Source: Desulfomonilaceae bacterium
GTDB lineage: Bacteria; Desulfobacterota; Desulfomonilia; Desulfomonilales; Desulfomonilaceae
NCBI GenBank assembly: GCA_031082285.1
Contig: JAVHLK010000003.1
Span: forward strand, 51,587 to 115,586
Length of the DNA stretch: 64,000 bases
Reading direction: 5' to 3'
In this document: piece by piece, positions 44,869-53,932 of the stretch
Layout of the letters: each line of letters opens with the position of its first letter
Position numbering within the stretch: position 1 is the stretch's first letter
Notes under the pieces: model-generated
What the model was told of the DNA's origin: nothing
The model's database searches: none
The model's input: only the letters and a program-made list of their open reading frames with translations
Made by a program: the position numbers and the translations under genes

Positions 44869-46179
44869 ATGCACAATGACGCGGGTACACGCTCGGGTCC
44901 AGCCGATACTCAACTCGACCTCATGTTGCAGCGCATGGAAACAGGCATGCTCGTTGTGGACAACGAGGGGCACGTATTTTTTGTCAATCGTGCCGCAGCG
45001 TCCCTCCTTGGGGCTGTGGAAGGCAAAGTCGACGGCAAACTGAATTCGTTGCTTCCGCACGCGGCGTTCCTTTTCGAGGGAAAAGAGACTCGGTTGAGGA
45101 GTAGCGAGACGGTCACATTGCCCGACGGAACCAGACGGGTCATAGGGTTTCTGACGGAAGCAGTCGGAGACCGCCGACTGGCTCTGATCTGGGATGCGAG
45201 TCAAGACACGCAGGCGGAGGATAGAAAAAACAGGGCCGAGCAGCTGGCGGCGATGGCCAAATTGGCGTCTCGACTGGGCCATGAGATCAGGAATCCCCTG
45301 GCCGGGGTGCTGGCAGGACTTCAGACACTGGAAACGGGATCCACGCTCGGCTCGGAAGACCTCTTCGTGCTGCGACTTGTCCTGGAGGAAGTCAGATCGG
45401 TCATCAGAATTGTCAAGAAACTGGCGGATTCCGTCCGGACCGATGTGTCCTCGCCTTCGCCCGTGCACGTGGGACCGTTCCTGCAGAACGTCGTCGATTC
45501 GTGTATCCGAGACTCCGGCAAGAACAAGGTGAAGGTCGAAATGATCCCCGGAGAGAAAGCCGCTCGGGTCGTCATAGACACTCAGAGCATGGAGCGTGCG
45601 ATCGAGCATCTCCTGCGACTCCTTCTGGAAGCAGCGAGCGGTGGGGGGCAGGTCGCCGTAGGCTGGCGTGAGCTTGGAGAGGGGGAAACGAGAACGATCT
45701 TTCCGGGATTTGTGGGAACCGTTGTCGGGATCTATGGCGAAGGTTCCTGTGCAGGCCTCCCCAAGAGTTCCTCCACGTCCGTGGCCGTCACACCGCGTAT
45801 CGGTACGAAGAGAGGCGACCTGGGACTGGGGCCGGCGGCAGCTCAGGAGATTGTCGAACTCCATGGCGGGGTGCTGTTGTTGGGGAAATCACCGCGAGGG
45901 GCCACGACCTTTGAGGTACTGATCCCGGCTCTGGACGGACGTTCCCGGCCGGAATCTCCCGTACTTGACGAATGCGGGGTCAGTTCCGGCGAGGCGGAGC
46001 GTTGTCCGCATCAAGTGAAATCAGCCGAGGTCCCGACACTGTGTTGGGTCGAGCACGGTTGCGGTCTCCGCAGGCAGACAGGGGAATGGCCTGAATCATG
46101 TGTACGGTGCCCTGTTTTCAAGTCCGGAAATCTACGGTTCCATTTTGACCGAGGAGGTTTTGCGGGAAAGGGCTGGTGA
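44869..46179 (+). CDS. PAS-domain sensor kinase with degenerate ATPase domain and cysteine-rich tail
   Basis: 436 residues, no membrane segment. PAS (about 10-105), HisKA with an intact H box (ASRLGHEIRNPLAGVLAGLQ), and an HATPase domain in which the N box (IEHLLRLLLEAASGG) lacks the usual Asn and the G1 box (VVGIYGEGSCAGLP) lacks the Asp, while the G2 box (GDLGLGPAAAQEIVELHGG) remains. The C-terminal 40 residues contain CWVEHGCG and CVRC, a Cys motif I have seen in Deltaproteobacterial signal proteins. Paired with the sigma-54 activator that starts one base after its stop. ATG 44869 follows AGGAG; ATG 44857 is less likely. Confidence 0.82.
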   Translation: MHNDAGTRSGPADTQLDLMLQRMETGMLVVDNEGHVFFVNRAAASLLGAVEGKVDGKLNSLLPHAAFLFEGKETRLRSSETVTLPDGTRRVIGFLTEAVGDRRLALIWDASQDTQAEDRKNRAEQLAAMAKLASRLGHEIRNPLAGVLAGLQTLETGSTLGSEDLFVLRLVLEEVRSVIRIVKKLADSVRTDVSSPSPVHVGPFLQNVVDSCIRDSGKNKVKVEMIPGEKAARVVIDTQSMERAIEHLLRLLLEAASGGGQVAVGWRELGEGETRTIFPGFVGTVVGIYGEGSCAGLPKSSSTSVAVTPRIGTKRGDLGLGPAAAQEIVELHGGVLLLGKSPRGATTFEVLIPALDGRSRPESPVLDECGVSSGEAERCPHQVKSAEVPTLCWVEHGCGLRRQTGEWPESCVRCPVFKSGNLRFHFDRGGFAGKGW

Positions 46180-46180
46180 C

Positions 46181-47575
46181 ATGATGGCGGGAACCATTCT
46201 CATAGTTGACGACGAAGTCCAGCTCGTACGGCATCTGGAATACCTGTTGAAGAGCGAAGGGTACCAGGTGACGGGGGTCCACGACGGTGCGGCCGCACGC
46301 AGAGCGGCAGAGGCTCTGTACCCCGACGTGGTGCTGGTCGACCTCAAATTGCCGGACACCGACGGAACCACCCTCATGACCGAGCTTCTGAGGAAAAATC
46401 CAACTGCCGGATACATCATTATTACCGCTCATGGATCGATTCGTTCCGCGGTGGAGGCGACGCGGCGCGGCGCGAGAGATTATCTTACAAAACCCTTTGA
46501 GCCGGATGAACTCCTTGTGGCCGTTCGGAACGCAATTCGAGACCGGATTCGAGACGAAGAGATCAACGTGCTGCGACAGAAGGGGAGAGGTCCTTATTCC
46601 CGTCCGTCGACGAGCCGCATGCCTGCCGGCGTACCATTGGAGTACCCGTCCAATACCATGCAGTCCACACTCATGAGGGCCAAACAAGCTGCCGGCAGCG
46701 ACAGCATAATCCTCCTTCTCGGAGAAAGCGGGAGCGGGAAGGACTATCTCGCGCGATATATCCACGAGCATTCGCGTCGTGTCGACGGCCCCTTTTTCGC
46801 CATAAACTGCGCCGCCGTAGCTCCTGAATTGGCCGAGTCGGAGCTGTTCGGACACGAACCCGGCGCCTTCACCGGGGCACGGGGGCGCAAGCGGGGGCTC
46901 CTCGAGTTGGCCGAAGGAGGCACGCTTCTCCTCAATGAAGTCGGCGAATTGTCCAAACCCATGCAGGCAAAATTGCTGACATTTCTGGACACGCGATCAT
47001 TTACGAGAGTCGGCGGAGAAACGCATATTCCGGTCAACGCCCGGCTGATTGCAGCGACCAACAGAGACCTGGAGAAGGAGGTTGCCGAGAATAGATTCCG
47101 CAGCGACTTGTTCTACCGACTGAATGTTCTCTCAATAAAGATCCCCGCACTGCGCGAAAGGATCGAAGATCTCCCGATCCTCGTACGAGAAATACTCGCC
47201 CATTTGGCACAGGAAATGGTGTTCCACGAAGTGCCGGATCCGGAGGACGAAATTCTGAGGGTCTTGGCAGGTTACCACTGGCCGGGAAACGTTCGGGAGT
47301 TGCGCAATGTCCTGGAGAGGGGGGTCATGCTGTCCGGGTCGGGGCGGATTCAGCTTTCCGCGCTGAGCTTGGAAGGGCACCATGAGAACTGGTCGTACAC
47401 GGTCAATTTTCCCGTTGGAAGTACGATTCACGACGTGACCAAAGAAGTCAAACGGTCCCTGGTGAATGAAGCCCTCCGTCGTTCCGGAGGGAGCAAGCAA
47501 GGTGCGGCGCGCCTGCTGGGAATATCGCGGCATGCATTTGCCCATCAGCTCAAGACGATCGACACGACTGAGTGA
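46181..47575 (+). CDS. Sigma-54-dependent response regulator (NtrC family)
   Basis: 464 residues: receiver (1-120; acidic pair IVDDEVQL, phospho-Asp in VVLVDLKLPDTDG, Lys in YLTKPFEP), AAA+ domain (about 150-390; Walker A GESGSGKD, sigma-54 contact loop EPGAFTGARG, Arg-finger region FRSDLFYRL), and a Fis-type HTH (RRSGGSKQGAARLLGISRHA). Walker B reads GGTLLLNEVGE with Asn where most activators have Asp; the Glu is kept. It should activate sigma-54 promoters on phosphorylation by the kinase before it. Confidence 0.92.
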   Translation: MMAGTILIVDDEVQLVRHLEYLLKSEGYQVTGVHDGAAARRAAEALYPDVVLVDLKLPDTDGTTLMTELLRKNPTAGYIIITAHGSIRSAVEATRRGARDYLTKPFEPDELLVAVRNAIRDRIRDEEINVLRQKGRGPYSRPSTSRMPAGVPLEYPSNTMQSTLMRAKQAAGSDSIILLLGESGSGKDYLARYIHEHSRRVDGPFFAINCAAVAPELAESELFGHEPGAFTGARGRKRGLLELAEGGTLLLNEVGELSKPMQAKLLTFLDTRSFTRVGGETHIPVNARLIAATNRDLEKEVAENRFRSDLFYRLNVLSIKIPALRERIEDLPILVREILAHLAQEMVFHEVPDPEDEILRVLAGYHWPGNVRELRNVLERGVMLSGSGRIQLSALSLEGHHENWSYTVNFPVGSTIHDVTKEVKRSLVNEALRRSGGSKQGAARLLGISRHAFAHQLKTIDTTE

Positions 47576-48161
47576 ATAACACGCATTAGGAGACCCCATT
47601 TGAGTGAAACACGCGCGTACCGCACGTGGCCGCCCTTCTCAAAATTCGGGGATGTTTGGAACCATGCATGTCGACACGGAACGTGAGCTGCAGACGGGAT
47701 TGCGTAGTCGGTGCGCTCTTGGAAAAGACACTCTGTGTAGGGTGTCTTTGAGATCCCGGAGCAAACGGCAATATCAACAGTCGGGAATCCTGGACCGTGT
47801 TCGTTGGACCGAGTTCCGAACAACTTCAGATCCTCGGTCGTCCGCTGTGTGGATTTTGCACATAAGGGTCATGATGGGGTGGTATTCAAATGAGGCTGTT
47901 CTTGAGTGTGGCGGTCATATGGTTTTGATATTACACCGGTATTTGAGAGAAAGAGAAAAGGCCCGTCGACGGTATGATTCTTGCTCTTCGCAATTCTACG
48001 ATAACCGCTCGCTCTATCGTGACAATCATGAGTCACGGGGTCAGGCACATTTTTCCACCACCGGGCGGCCCGGGAACGAACACGGCCGTGTAGGCGGCAG
48101 GTTGCGATCCAAGCCGGATTCGAAACGGCCCACGTCCGGAACTTGTGAAGAGAGATCGGAA
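47576..48161. other. Gap between the sigma-54 regulator and a receiver protein
   Basis: 586 bp. The open frame that spans it is arginine- and serine-rich with no homology and continues into the receiver gene only by chance. One small hairpin (AAAGACAC 47724-47731 with GTGTCTTT 47742-47749) is visible. I found no convincing sigma-54 (GG-N10-GC) or sigma-70 promoter. Confidence 0.5.
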
Positions 48162-48797
<636 letters not shown>

Positions 48798-49363
48798 GCA
48801 CAGGACTTCGTTAATACTATTACATATCCTTGACCTTTCGAGATCGCCGGGGGCTTCGCCCGCGTGTATCGAGCAATGCGGCTCGTTTCGCTCATCACAT
48901 CCTAAGTGAATTCGATACTGCAATTATAAAACGCAGTACCGACGTAATTTCAGTGCACACGACCGTCAATCGGGTCGATGTGGGGAGACTTTCCGGGAGT
49001 CCATCCCTTTTCTCAGGGACATAGAAAAGTTCTATTTGACAGATCGTCCGAGACTATACTATCATCCGCTTCACGCCATGAAGGATCGGCTGAAACGGCC
49101 CGGTCCTGTACACACATTCAAACGATCATCCGGTGTCGAGCTCGGTCCGCCGCGTCATTTTTTTTGACGTGAGTGGAATCCGGTGTCATTGGGGACGGCT
49201 GAACGATTCCATTCGAGATTGTCGTCTCTGGAGCCTGGTTCCGGATTCCGACATGTCTCAAGAGCGGATCCCATGAACGTGTGTCACGATCGTTCGCGTC
49301 CGTAGCCGGGTCACGGAAGAAGCGAGCAACTGATTGTCGCAGTGGAAGGAGGGAGTCACGACC
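48798..49363. other. Intergenic region upstream of the yedE-like gene
   Basis: 566 bp with no plausible gene. TTGACA at 49036-49041 is followed by TATACT only 13 bp later (or ACTATC after 16), so a promoter here is possible but poorly spaced. No riboswitch-like or RNA structure recognised. Confidence 0.5.
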
Positions 49364-50446
49364 ATGAAGAACGTTTTTGCCTCTCGATGGGGAATAATAG
49401 TGGTGGGTGCCGTCATAGGAGTGTTGGCTCCCTTGCTCCAGAAGTTGGGCAATCCGGGGAACATGGGCATCTGTGTCGCGTGTTTCGAGCGAGACGTTGC
49501 CGGAGGCCTTGGTTTGCACCGTGCAGAGGTAGTTCAGTACCTGCGACCCGAGATCATGGGATTCGTTCTTGGGGCATTCGTTTCGGCACTTCTCGCAGGG
49601 GACTTCAAGCCTCGATCCGGGTCCGGTCCGATTGCTCGGTTTGTACTGGGCATGTGTGCAATGATTGGAGCCCTTGTCTTTCTCGGATGCCCCTGGAGAG
49701 CGATCCTGCGTTTAGCCGGCGGTGACGGGAACGCGCTGTTCGGACTCCTCGGTCTCGCGGCCGGGGTCGGTATCGGAACACTGTTCTTCAGAGGGGGCTA
49801 CAATCTGGGTCGGACGCACACCCAGAGCTGGGGCGTCGGTTTGTTCATGCCGATTTTGCCGGCCGGCCTCTTGCTTCTGATGTGTATCTTCCCCCAGATT
49901 CCAGGGGAGCCTCAAAGCGGCGTCCTCTTCTACAGCGTCAAAGGACCGGGATCTCAACACGCTGCGCTTGCCGTTTCGCTCATCGTAGGGCTTGCGGTAG
50001 GGGCTCTGGCGCAACGCAGCCGCTTCTGTACCATGGGGGCTCTGAGGGACCTTATCCTGTTCAACCACTGGCATCTGTTTTCCGGATTTCTGGCACTTCT
50101 CGTTGTTGCCTGGATTACCAACCTGATTCTGGGGCAATTCAACCCGGGTTTTGTTGGGCAACCCGTTGCGCACACACAGAGTTTCTGGAACTTCTCGGGC
50201 ATGCTGGTTGCCGGCTTGGCCTTTGCCCTCGCAGGAGGATGTCCCGGTCGCCAACTGTTCATGTCCGGCGAAGGGGATGGAGACGCGGGGATTTTCGTTG
50301 TGGGCATGATCACGGGTGCTGCGTTCGCTCACAACTTTTCTCTGGCCAGCTCCCCGGCGGGCATCGGTCCCCACGGAATGGCCGCGGTGATCGTGTGCTT
50401 CATTGCATGCCTGTATATCGGATTCACCAACCTGAGAAAGGCCTAG
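49364..50446 (+). CDS. YedE/YeeE-family membrane transporter (sulfur or selenium)
   Basis: 360 residues, about nine membrane segments. Conserved Cys motifs of the YeeE/YedE family are present twice: GICVACFERD and LGCPWRAILR in the first half, SRFCTMGALRD and AGGCPGRQLFMSGEGDGDAG in the second. The motif set is closest, from memory, to the YedE subgroup linked to selenium metabolism; the YeeE subgroup imports thiosulfate. AAGGAGGG precedes ATG 49364. Followed at 19 bp by a TusA-like gene. Confidence 0.85.
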   Translation: MKNVFASRWGIIVVGAVIGVLAPLLQKLGNPGNMGICVACFERDVAGGLGLHRAEVVQYLRPEIMGFVLGAFVSALLAGDFKPRSGSGPIARFVLGMCAMIGALVFLGCPWRAILRLAGGDGNALFGLLGLAAGVGIGTLFFRGGYNLGRTHTQSWGVGLFMPILPAGLLLLMCIFPQIPGEPQSGVLFYSVKGPGSQHAALAVSLIVGLAVGALAQRSRFCTMGALRDLILFNHWHLFSGFLALLVVAWITNLILGQFNPGFVGQPVAHTQSFWNFSGMLVAGLAFALAGGCPGRQLFMSGEGDGDAGIFVVGMITGAAFAHNFSLASSPAGIGPHGMAAVIVCFIACLYIGFTNLRKA

Positions 50447-50465
50447 ACGGCCGAGGAGACGGAAG

Positions 50466-50681
50466 ATGGCTGAAATCGTTGATACCCGGGGCCTGTCATG
50501 CCCACAACCGGTATTGATGACCCTGACAAAGATCAAGGAGATGTCCTCGGGGGAAATCGAGGTGATTGTCGATAACCAAGTCAGCCGGGAGAATGTGAAC
50601 CGCGCGGCGACCAATGCCGGCTGGGAGTTGACCGAAGAGAGGGAGGAAAGCGAGGATTTCCGCCTCGTGTTCAAGCGTTGA
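50466..50681 (+). CDS. TusA/SirA-like sulfur (selenium) carrier protein
   Basis: 71 residues. AEIVDTRGLSCPQPVLMTLT holds the conserved Cys-Pro-x-Pro active site that carries a persulfide (or perselenide) in TusA-type proteins. In YedF proteins a similar domain works with YedE. The small size and position between the transporter and the DUF3343 protein suggest that it receives the imported sulfur or selenium species. Confidence 0.9.
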   Translation: MAEIVDTRGLSCPQPVLMTLTKIKEMSSGEIEVIVDNQVSRENVNRAATNAGWELTEEREESEDFRLVFKR

Positions 50682-51250
50682 GAAGATTCGTAAATAAGAT
50701 ATACGATTTGTTTCGCAGGCCGAACGCCGGCACGAAGTCATCGGAGAAACCCCTTTCGGCACGGGGAATCGTTCTCTTCGGCAACACGGGCGAAGTGATC
50801 CGAGCTGAGAAACTTCTGAGGGAGGCCGGTCTCTCCATTCAGATCAAAGGCCCGCCTCCCGAAGTGCGGACCGGATGCGACATGGCCATCGAGTTTCCTC
50901 TGGTTGCCCAGCTCTTGGTCATGCAGACATTGAAAGAGGCCGACATCGAGCCCCTGGAAGTACTTCCCCTACAAGATCTGTTACTCGAACCGGTGAGTCT
51001 GTTCAACGTCAAGGACTTTCCCGGCTTCCTCATGGTTCGTGCCGCCAACATGAAGATAACGGTGGCGAAGCACGATCTCCGAATTGTGAACGTATCAGGC
51101 GGCGGCTGTCCCGATGTACCGTTTCTCGCTGATCGGCTGGTGGGGAAAACTCTCTTGGACTCGCCGGAACCGAGAGATTTGGGCAGTACCCTGTGCGGGT
51201 ACGCCCTTCAAATGGCATACGAGGAGATCAAACGCAGATGTCTTGGCTGA
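50678..51250 (+). CDS. DUF3343 (putative Se/S carrier-like) protein with extra C-terminal domain
   Basis: 190 residues. Residues about 28-100 form a DUF3343 domain (ARGIVLFGNTGEVIRAEKLL, PPPEVRTGCDMAIEF with a conserved Cys). The C-terminal 80 residues (NVSGGGCPDVPFLADRLVGK) carry another Cys and do not match a family I can name. The start is taken as TTG 50678 overlapping the TusA stop; the ribosome site is poor. Overlaps the kinase-like gene by 13 bp. Confidence 0.7.
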   Translation: MRRFVNKIYDLFRRPNAGTKSSEKPLSARGIVLFGNTGEVIRAEKLLREAGLSIQIKGPPPEVRTGCDMAIEFPLVAQLLVMQTLKEADIEPLEVLPLQDLLLEPVSLFNVKDFPGFLMVRAANMKITVAKHDLRIVNVSGGGCPDVPFLADRLVGKTLLDSPEPRDLGSTLCGYALQMAYEEIKRRCLG

Positions 51251-52125
51251 TCGTGGGCACCGTTACCTATGAAGAGTTCCCCCTTCTGTTGGGCCGCTGC
51301 AGTCTCGAGAACGGAACGCTGAATGTGGGCGGCAAGGCCGTACCGGTGGCGAGGGGTACTCCCGCCCTCATCTCCGCAGCGGTGCTCGCGGCTCAATTAC
51401 TCCAAACAGAGCCCCCCACGGCCCTGTTGGCCGGCGACACGGGAAAAGGCCGAGGCAGTGAAAGGATCTATGGGCATCTGGTGAACACATTGCCGGGGCT
51501 CTCCGATTCATTGATCGTATTCCACTATCTGCAGCCCGACATAGATTGGCACAACCGCATTCTCCTGGGCCTGCAGGAAATGAGGGACCGGCCCACGCTC
51601 GTCGCGGACGCGGGATACATGTACGTCGCAAAAATGAGCGGGTTTGCGGATTCCTACGATCTGTTCACGCCCGACATCGGCGAACTTGCCTTTCTCGCGG
51701 ACGAGTCTGCTCCGCATCCGTTCTATACCCGCGGATTCCTGCTTCAGGAAGAAGACAAAGCCGAGGAACTTGTCGAGCGGGCCTATGAGCACCAAAATGC
51801 CGCCCGATATCTCCTGGTCAAGGGAAAATGCGACCTCGTGGCCTCTGCCGACGGAATCTTGGCACGGATCCACGAACCGTGCGTCGAAAACATGGAGCCC
51901 ATAGGCGGGACGGGCGACACACTGACCGGAATCGTCGCGGCATTGATTCAAAGCGGCAAACCCATTGCCGAGGCTGCGACATTGGCCGCCGCGTCGAACC
52001 GCTTCATGGGGTTGCTGAGCAATCCTACACCTGCGTTCTCCGTGTCCGATCTGCTCCCGCGGCTGGCCGATGCCGTGACCGAGGCCGTGAAATCAAGCTC
52101 AAGCCATGTGATAGAGCCTCTTTAA
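51238..52125 (+). CDS. Ribokinase-fold protein resembling NAD(P)H-hydrate dehydratase (YjeF C-domain)
   Basis: 295 residues. GDTGKGRGSERIYGHLVNTL near residue 65, FTPDIGELAFLADE and IGGTGDTLTGIVAALIQSG (the anion-hole GTGD with catalytic Asp) indicate the YjeF-C/ribokinase fold. NAD(P)HX dehydratase repairs hydrated cofactors, but the fixed position in a YedE-TusA-DUF3343 operon suggests another substrate connected with sulfur or selenium. The N-terminus lacks the YjeF epimerase domain. ATG 51238 sits inside the end of the DUF3343 gene. Confidence 0.75.
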   Translation: MSWLIVGTVTYEEFPLLLGRCSLENGTLNVGGKAVPVARGTPALISAAVLAAQLLQTEPPTALLAGDTGKGRGSERIYGHLVNTLPGLSDSLIVFHYLQPDIDWHNRILLGLQEMRDRPTLVADAGYMYVAKMSGFADSYDLFTPDIGELAFLADESAPHPFYTRGFLLQEEDKAEELVERAYEHQNAARYLLVKGKCDLVASADGILARIHEPCVENMEPIGGTGDTLTGIVAALIQSGKPIAEAATLAAASNRFMGLLSNPTPAFSVSDLLPRLADAVTEAVKSSSSHVIEPL

Positions 52126-52268
52126 TCCATTGAAGGCCGTCGCGAAGAATTGCGTTCGGACCTGCACGGGCTACCGGCCGATCTCGTTCAACGTTGTGAC
52201 TTCCCAGCCATCTCGTTCGGTGATATATTCGAAGTTGAAAGGCGATTGAGAGGGAGAGGCGACGGGCG

Positions 52269-53312
52269 ATGCCGGACATTACCAACCCACACGACCGGTT
52301 CTTCAAAGAGGTCTTCTCCCGACCCGACGTGGCGGAAGACTTCCTTTTCTTCTTTCTCCCTGCTCATGTGACGAATCTGTTGCAGCCCGGAACCTTCCAT
52401 TTGACTCAGGGCTCTTTTGTCGACCCGAACCTGAAAGAGTTCTATTCCGATTTGCTCTATCTGGTGGATTTGAAAGGCGAGGAACAGGGTTTCGTCTACA
52501 TCTTGTTAGAGCACAAGAGCTACCCCGCGGAGGACATCGCTTTTCAGCTCTTACGCTATATGACGAGGATTTGGGAGTTCGCGTCCAAAATGGCAAAGGG
52601 ATTGCCGGCCGTCATCCCCGTAGTATTGTATCATGGAAGATACAAATGGCCTGTGCCTCTCAATTTTGCCGCCCTTTATCGGGCACCGGAATCACTGAAG
52701 GAGAACCTCTTAGATTTCACTTATAACGTGTGCGACCTCTCGGCTCATGCCGATGAGGAGATCAAACTGGGTGTAATGGCGCGTGCGGCACTGCTTCTGA
52801 TCAAGCACATTCGCAGAAAAGACCTGGCCCGGCGACTCAAAGATATCCTCTTACTTCTGCGCGCCATGAAGGAGCAGACTGCGCTCGCGTTCTTGGAAAC
52901 CGTGCTGTGTTATGTCGGAGCCTCGGCAGCCGACACGGTGACGATGGACGACTGCCGCAAGGCCGTGGAGGCCGCTTTTCCCGAGATAGGAGAGACGTTC
53001 ATGGACAGATGGACTGAGCAGTTGGTGGAGAAACATCGGCACGAGTGGCTGAGACAAGGAATAGAGGAAGGGTTAATAAAGGGAATAAAGGAGGGAAGAG
53101 AAGAGGGGAGAGAAGAAGGAATGAGGGACGCGGCCGCTTCCCTTACCATTCGCCAGCTTACGCGCAAGCTTGGAAACCTTGATGACGGCTTAAGAGAGCG
53201 AGTACGACGATTGTCCTTCGAAGATCTGGAAAGACTGGGCGAGGATTTGCTGGATTTTCAGGACGTCTCGGCCCTCAGGGAATGGCTCGAAGGAATCGAT
53301 AAGTCCCGTTAG
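52269..53312 (+). CDS. Rpn/YhgA-family PD-(D/E)XK nuclease with DUF4351 tail
   Basis: 347 residues. ITNPHDRFFKEVFSRPDVAE and SDLLYLVDLKGEEQGFVYIL followed by LLEHKS give the D...ExK nuclease core of the Rpn (recombination-promoting nuclease, transposase_31) family. Near residues 255-285 a charged run (GIKEGREEGREEG) links to a C-terminal DUF4351 motif (LTRKLGNLDDGLRERVRRLS). Such genes are often multicopy and horizontally moved. It stands alone, just before hicBA. Confidence 0.88.
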   Translation: MPDITNPHDRFFKEVFSRPDVAEDFLFFFLPAHVTNLLQPGTFHLTQGSFVDPNLKEFYSDLLYLVDLKGEEQGFVYILLEHKSYPAEDIAFQLLRYMTRIWEFASKMAKGLPAVIPVVLYHGRYKWPVPLNFAALYRAPESLKENLLDFTYNVCDLSAHADEEIKLGVMARAALLLIKHIRRKDLARRLKDILLLLRAMKEQTALAFLETVLCYVGASAADTVTMDDCRKAVEAAFPEIGETFMDRWTEQLVEKHRHEWLRQGIEEGLIKGIKEGREEGREEGMRDAAASLTIRQLTRKLGNLDDGLRERVRRLSFEDLERLGEDLLDFQDVSALREWLEGIDKSR

Positions 53313-53364
53313 CCCTCTTTCGCGATGCAGACGTCGGAGACAGCGAGATAAGGAGACTCACAGC

Positions 53365-53562
53365 ATGAAATACAAGGTATTGATTCAGCAATCGGAAGAA
53401 GGTTACAGTGTTTCTGTGCCGGGTCTTCCGGGATGCTGGTCGCAAGGATCTACCGAGGCGGAAGCCATCGAAAACATTAGGGATGCGATACACGAGTACC
53501 TGGCGGCAGTAAACGATTTATTCCCTGGTGGAGATGTCCGCGAGATCGAGGTCGCAGTTTAG
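53365..53562 (+). CDS. HicB-family antitoxin
   Basis: 65 residues. MKYKVLIQQSEEGYSVSVPG, LPGCWSQGSTEAEAIENI and AIHEYLAAV are the HicB partial RNase-H-like domain; no separate DNA-binding tail. Four bases before the HicA gene. Expected to bind and inhibit HicA. Confidence 0.9.
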   Translation: MKYKVLIQQSEEGYSVSVPGLPGCWSQGSTEAEAIENIRDAIHEYLAAVNDLFPGGDVREIEVAV

Positions 53563-53566
53563 ATTT

Positions 53567-53779
53567 ATGGGAAGAATCCCGGGAATAGACCACTTGGCGG
53601 CTGCCCGAGCTCTGCAAAGAGCCGGGTTTCGTGTCGTACGCCAAGGCAAGCACATAGTCATGTCGGATGGCTCCAGAATCCTCACTATCCCGCGCCACAA
53701 TCCTGTGAACGCATATACCATGGGTGGTATTGTCCGGGATGCCGGGCTCACTCGCGAAGAATTCACGGAATTGCTGTAA
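53567..53779 (+). CDS. HicA-family mRNA interferase toxin
   Basis: 70 residues, normal for HicA, a double-stranded-RNA-binding fold with the catalytic His in GKHIVMSDGS. The start MGRIPGIDHLAAARALQRAG at 53567 follows the HicB stop; the longer frame at 53528 overlaps HicB. Ends with GLTREEFTELL, typical of the family. In contrast to the HicA stub at 5.9 kb, this pair is complete. Confidence 0.9.
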   Translation: MGRIPGIDHLAAARALQRAGFRVVRQGKHIVMSDGSRILTIPRHNPVNAYTMGGIVRDAGLTREEFTELL

Positions 53780-53932
53780 CTCTGATTCTTGCTTACTCGT
53801 GCCGCGTGTGGCCGTGACTGTTGGATGGTGAGACCCCTTCTTGCCCTGTAGCGAACCATCGAAAGAGTTCGGCGGCCATAAAGCAGCACCGTTGTTCACG
53901 ATGACCACCGATACGCTCGGCCACATACGGCG

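Noticed and set aside
49036..49064. TTGACA with TATACT as a promoter for the yedE-like operon
   Set aside because: The spacing is 13 bp, well below the 16-18 bp needed; the alternative hexamer is weak.
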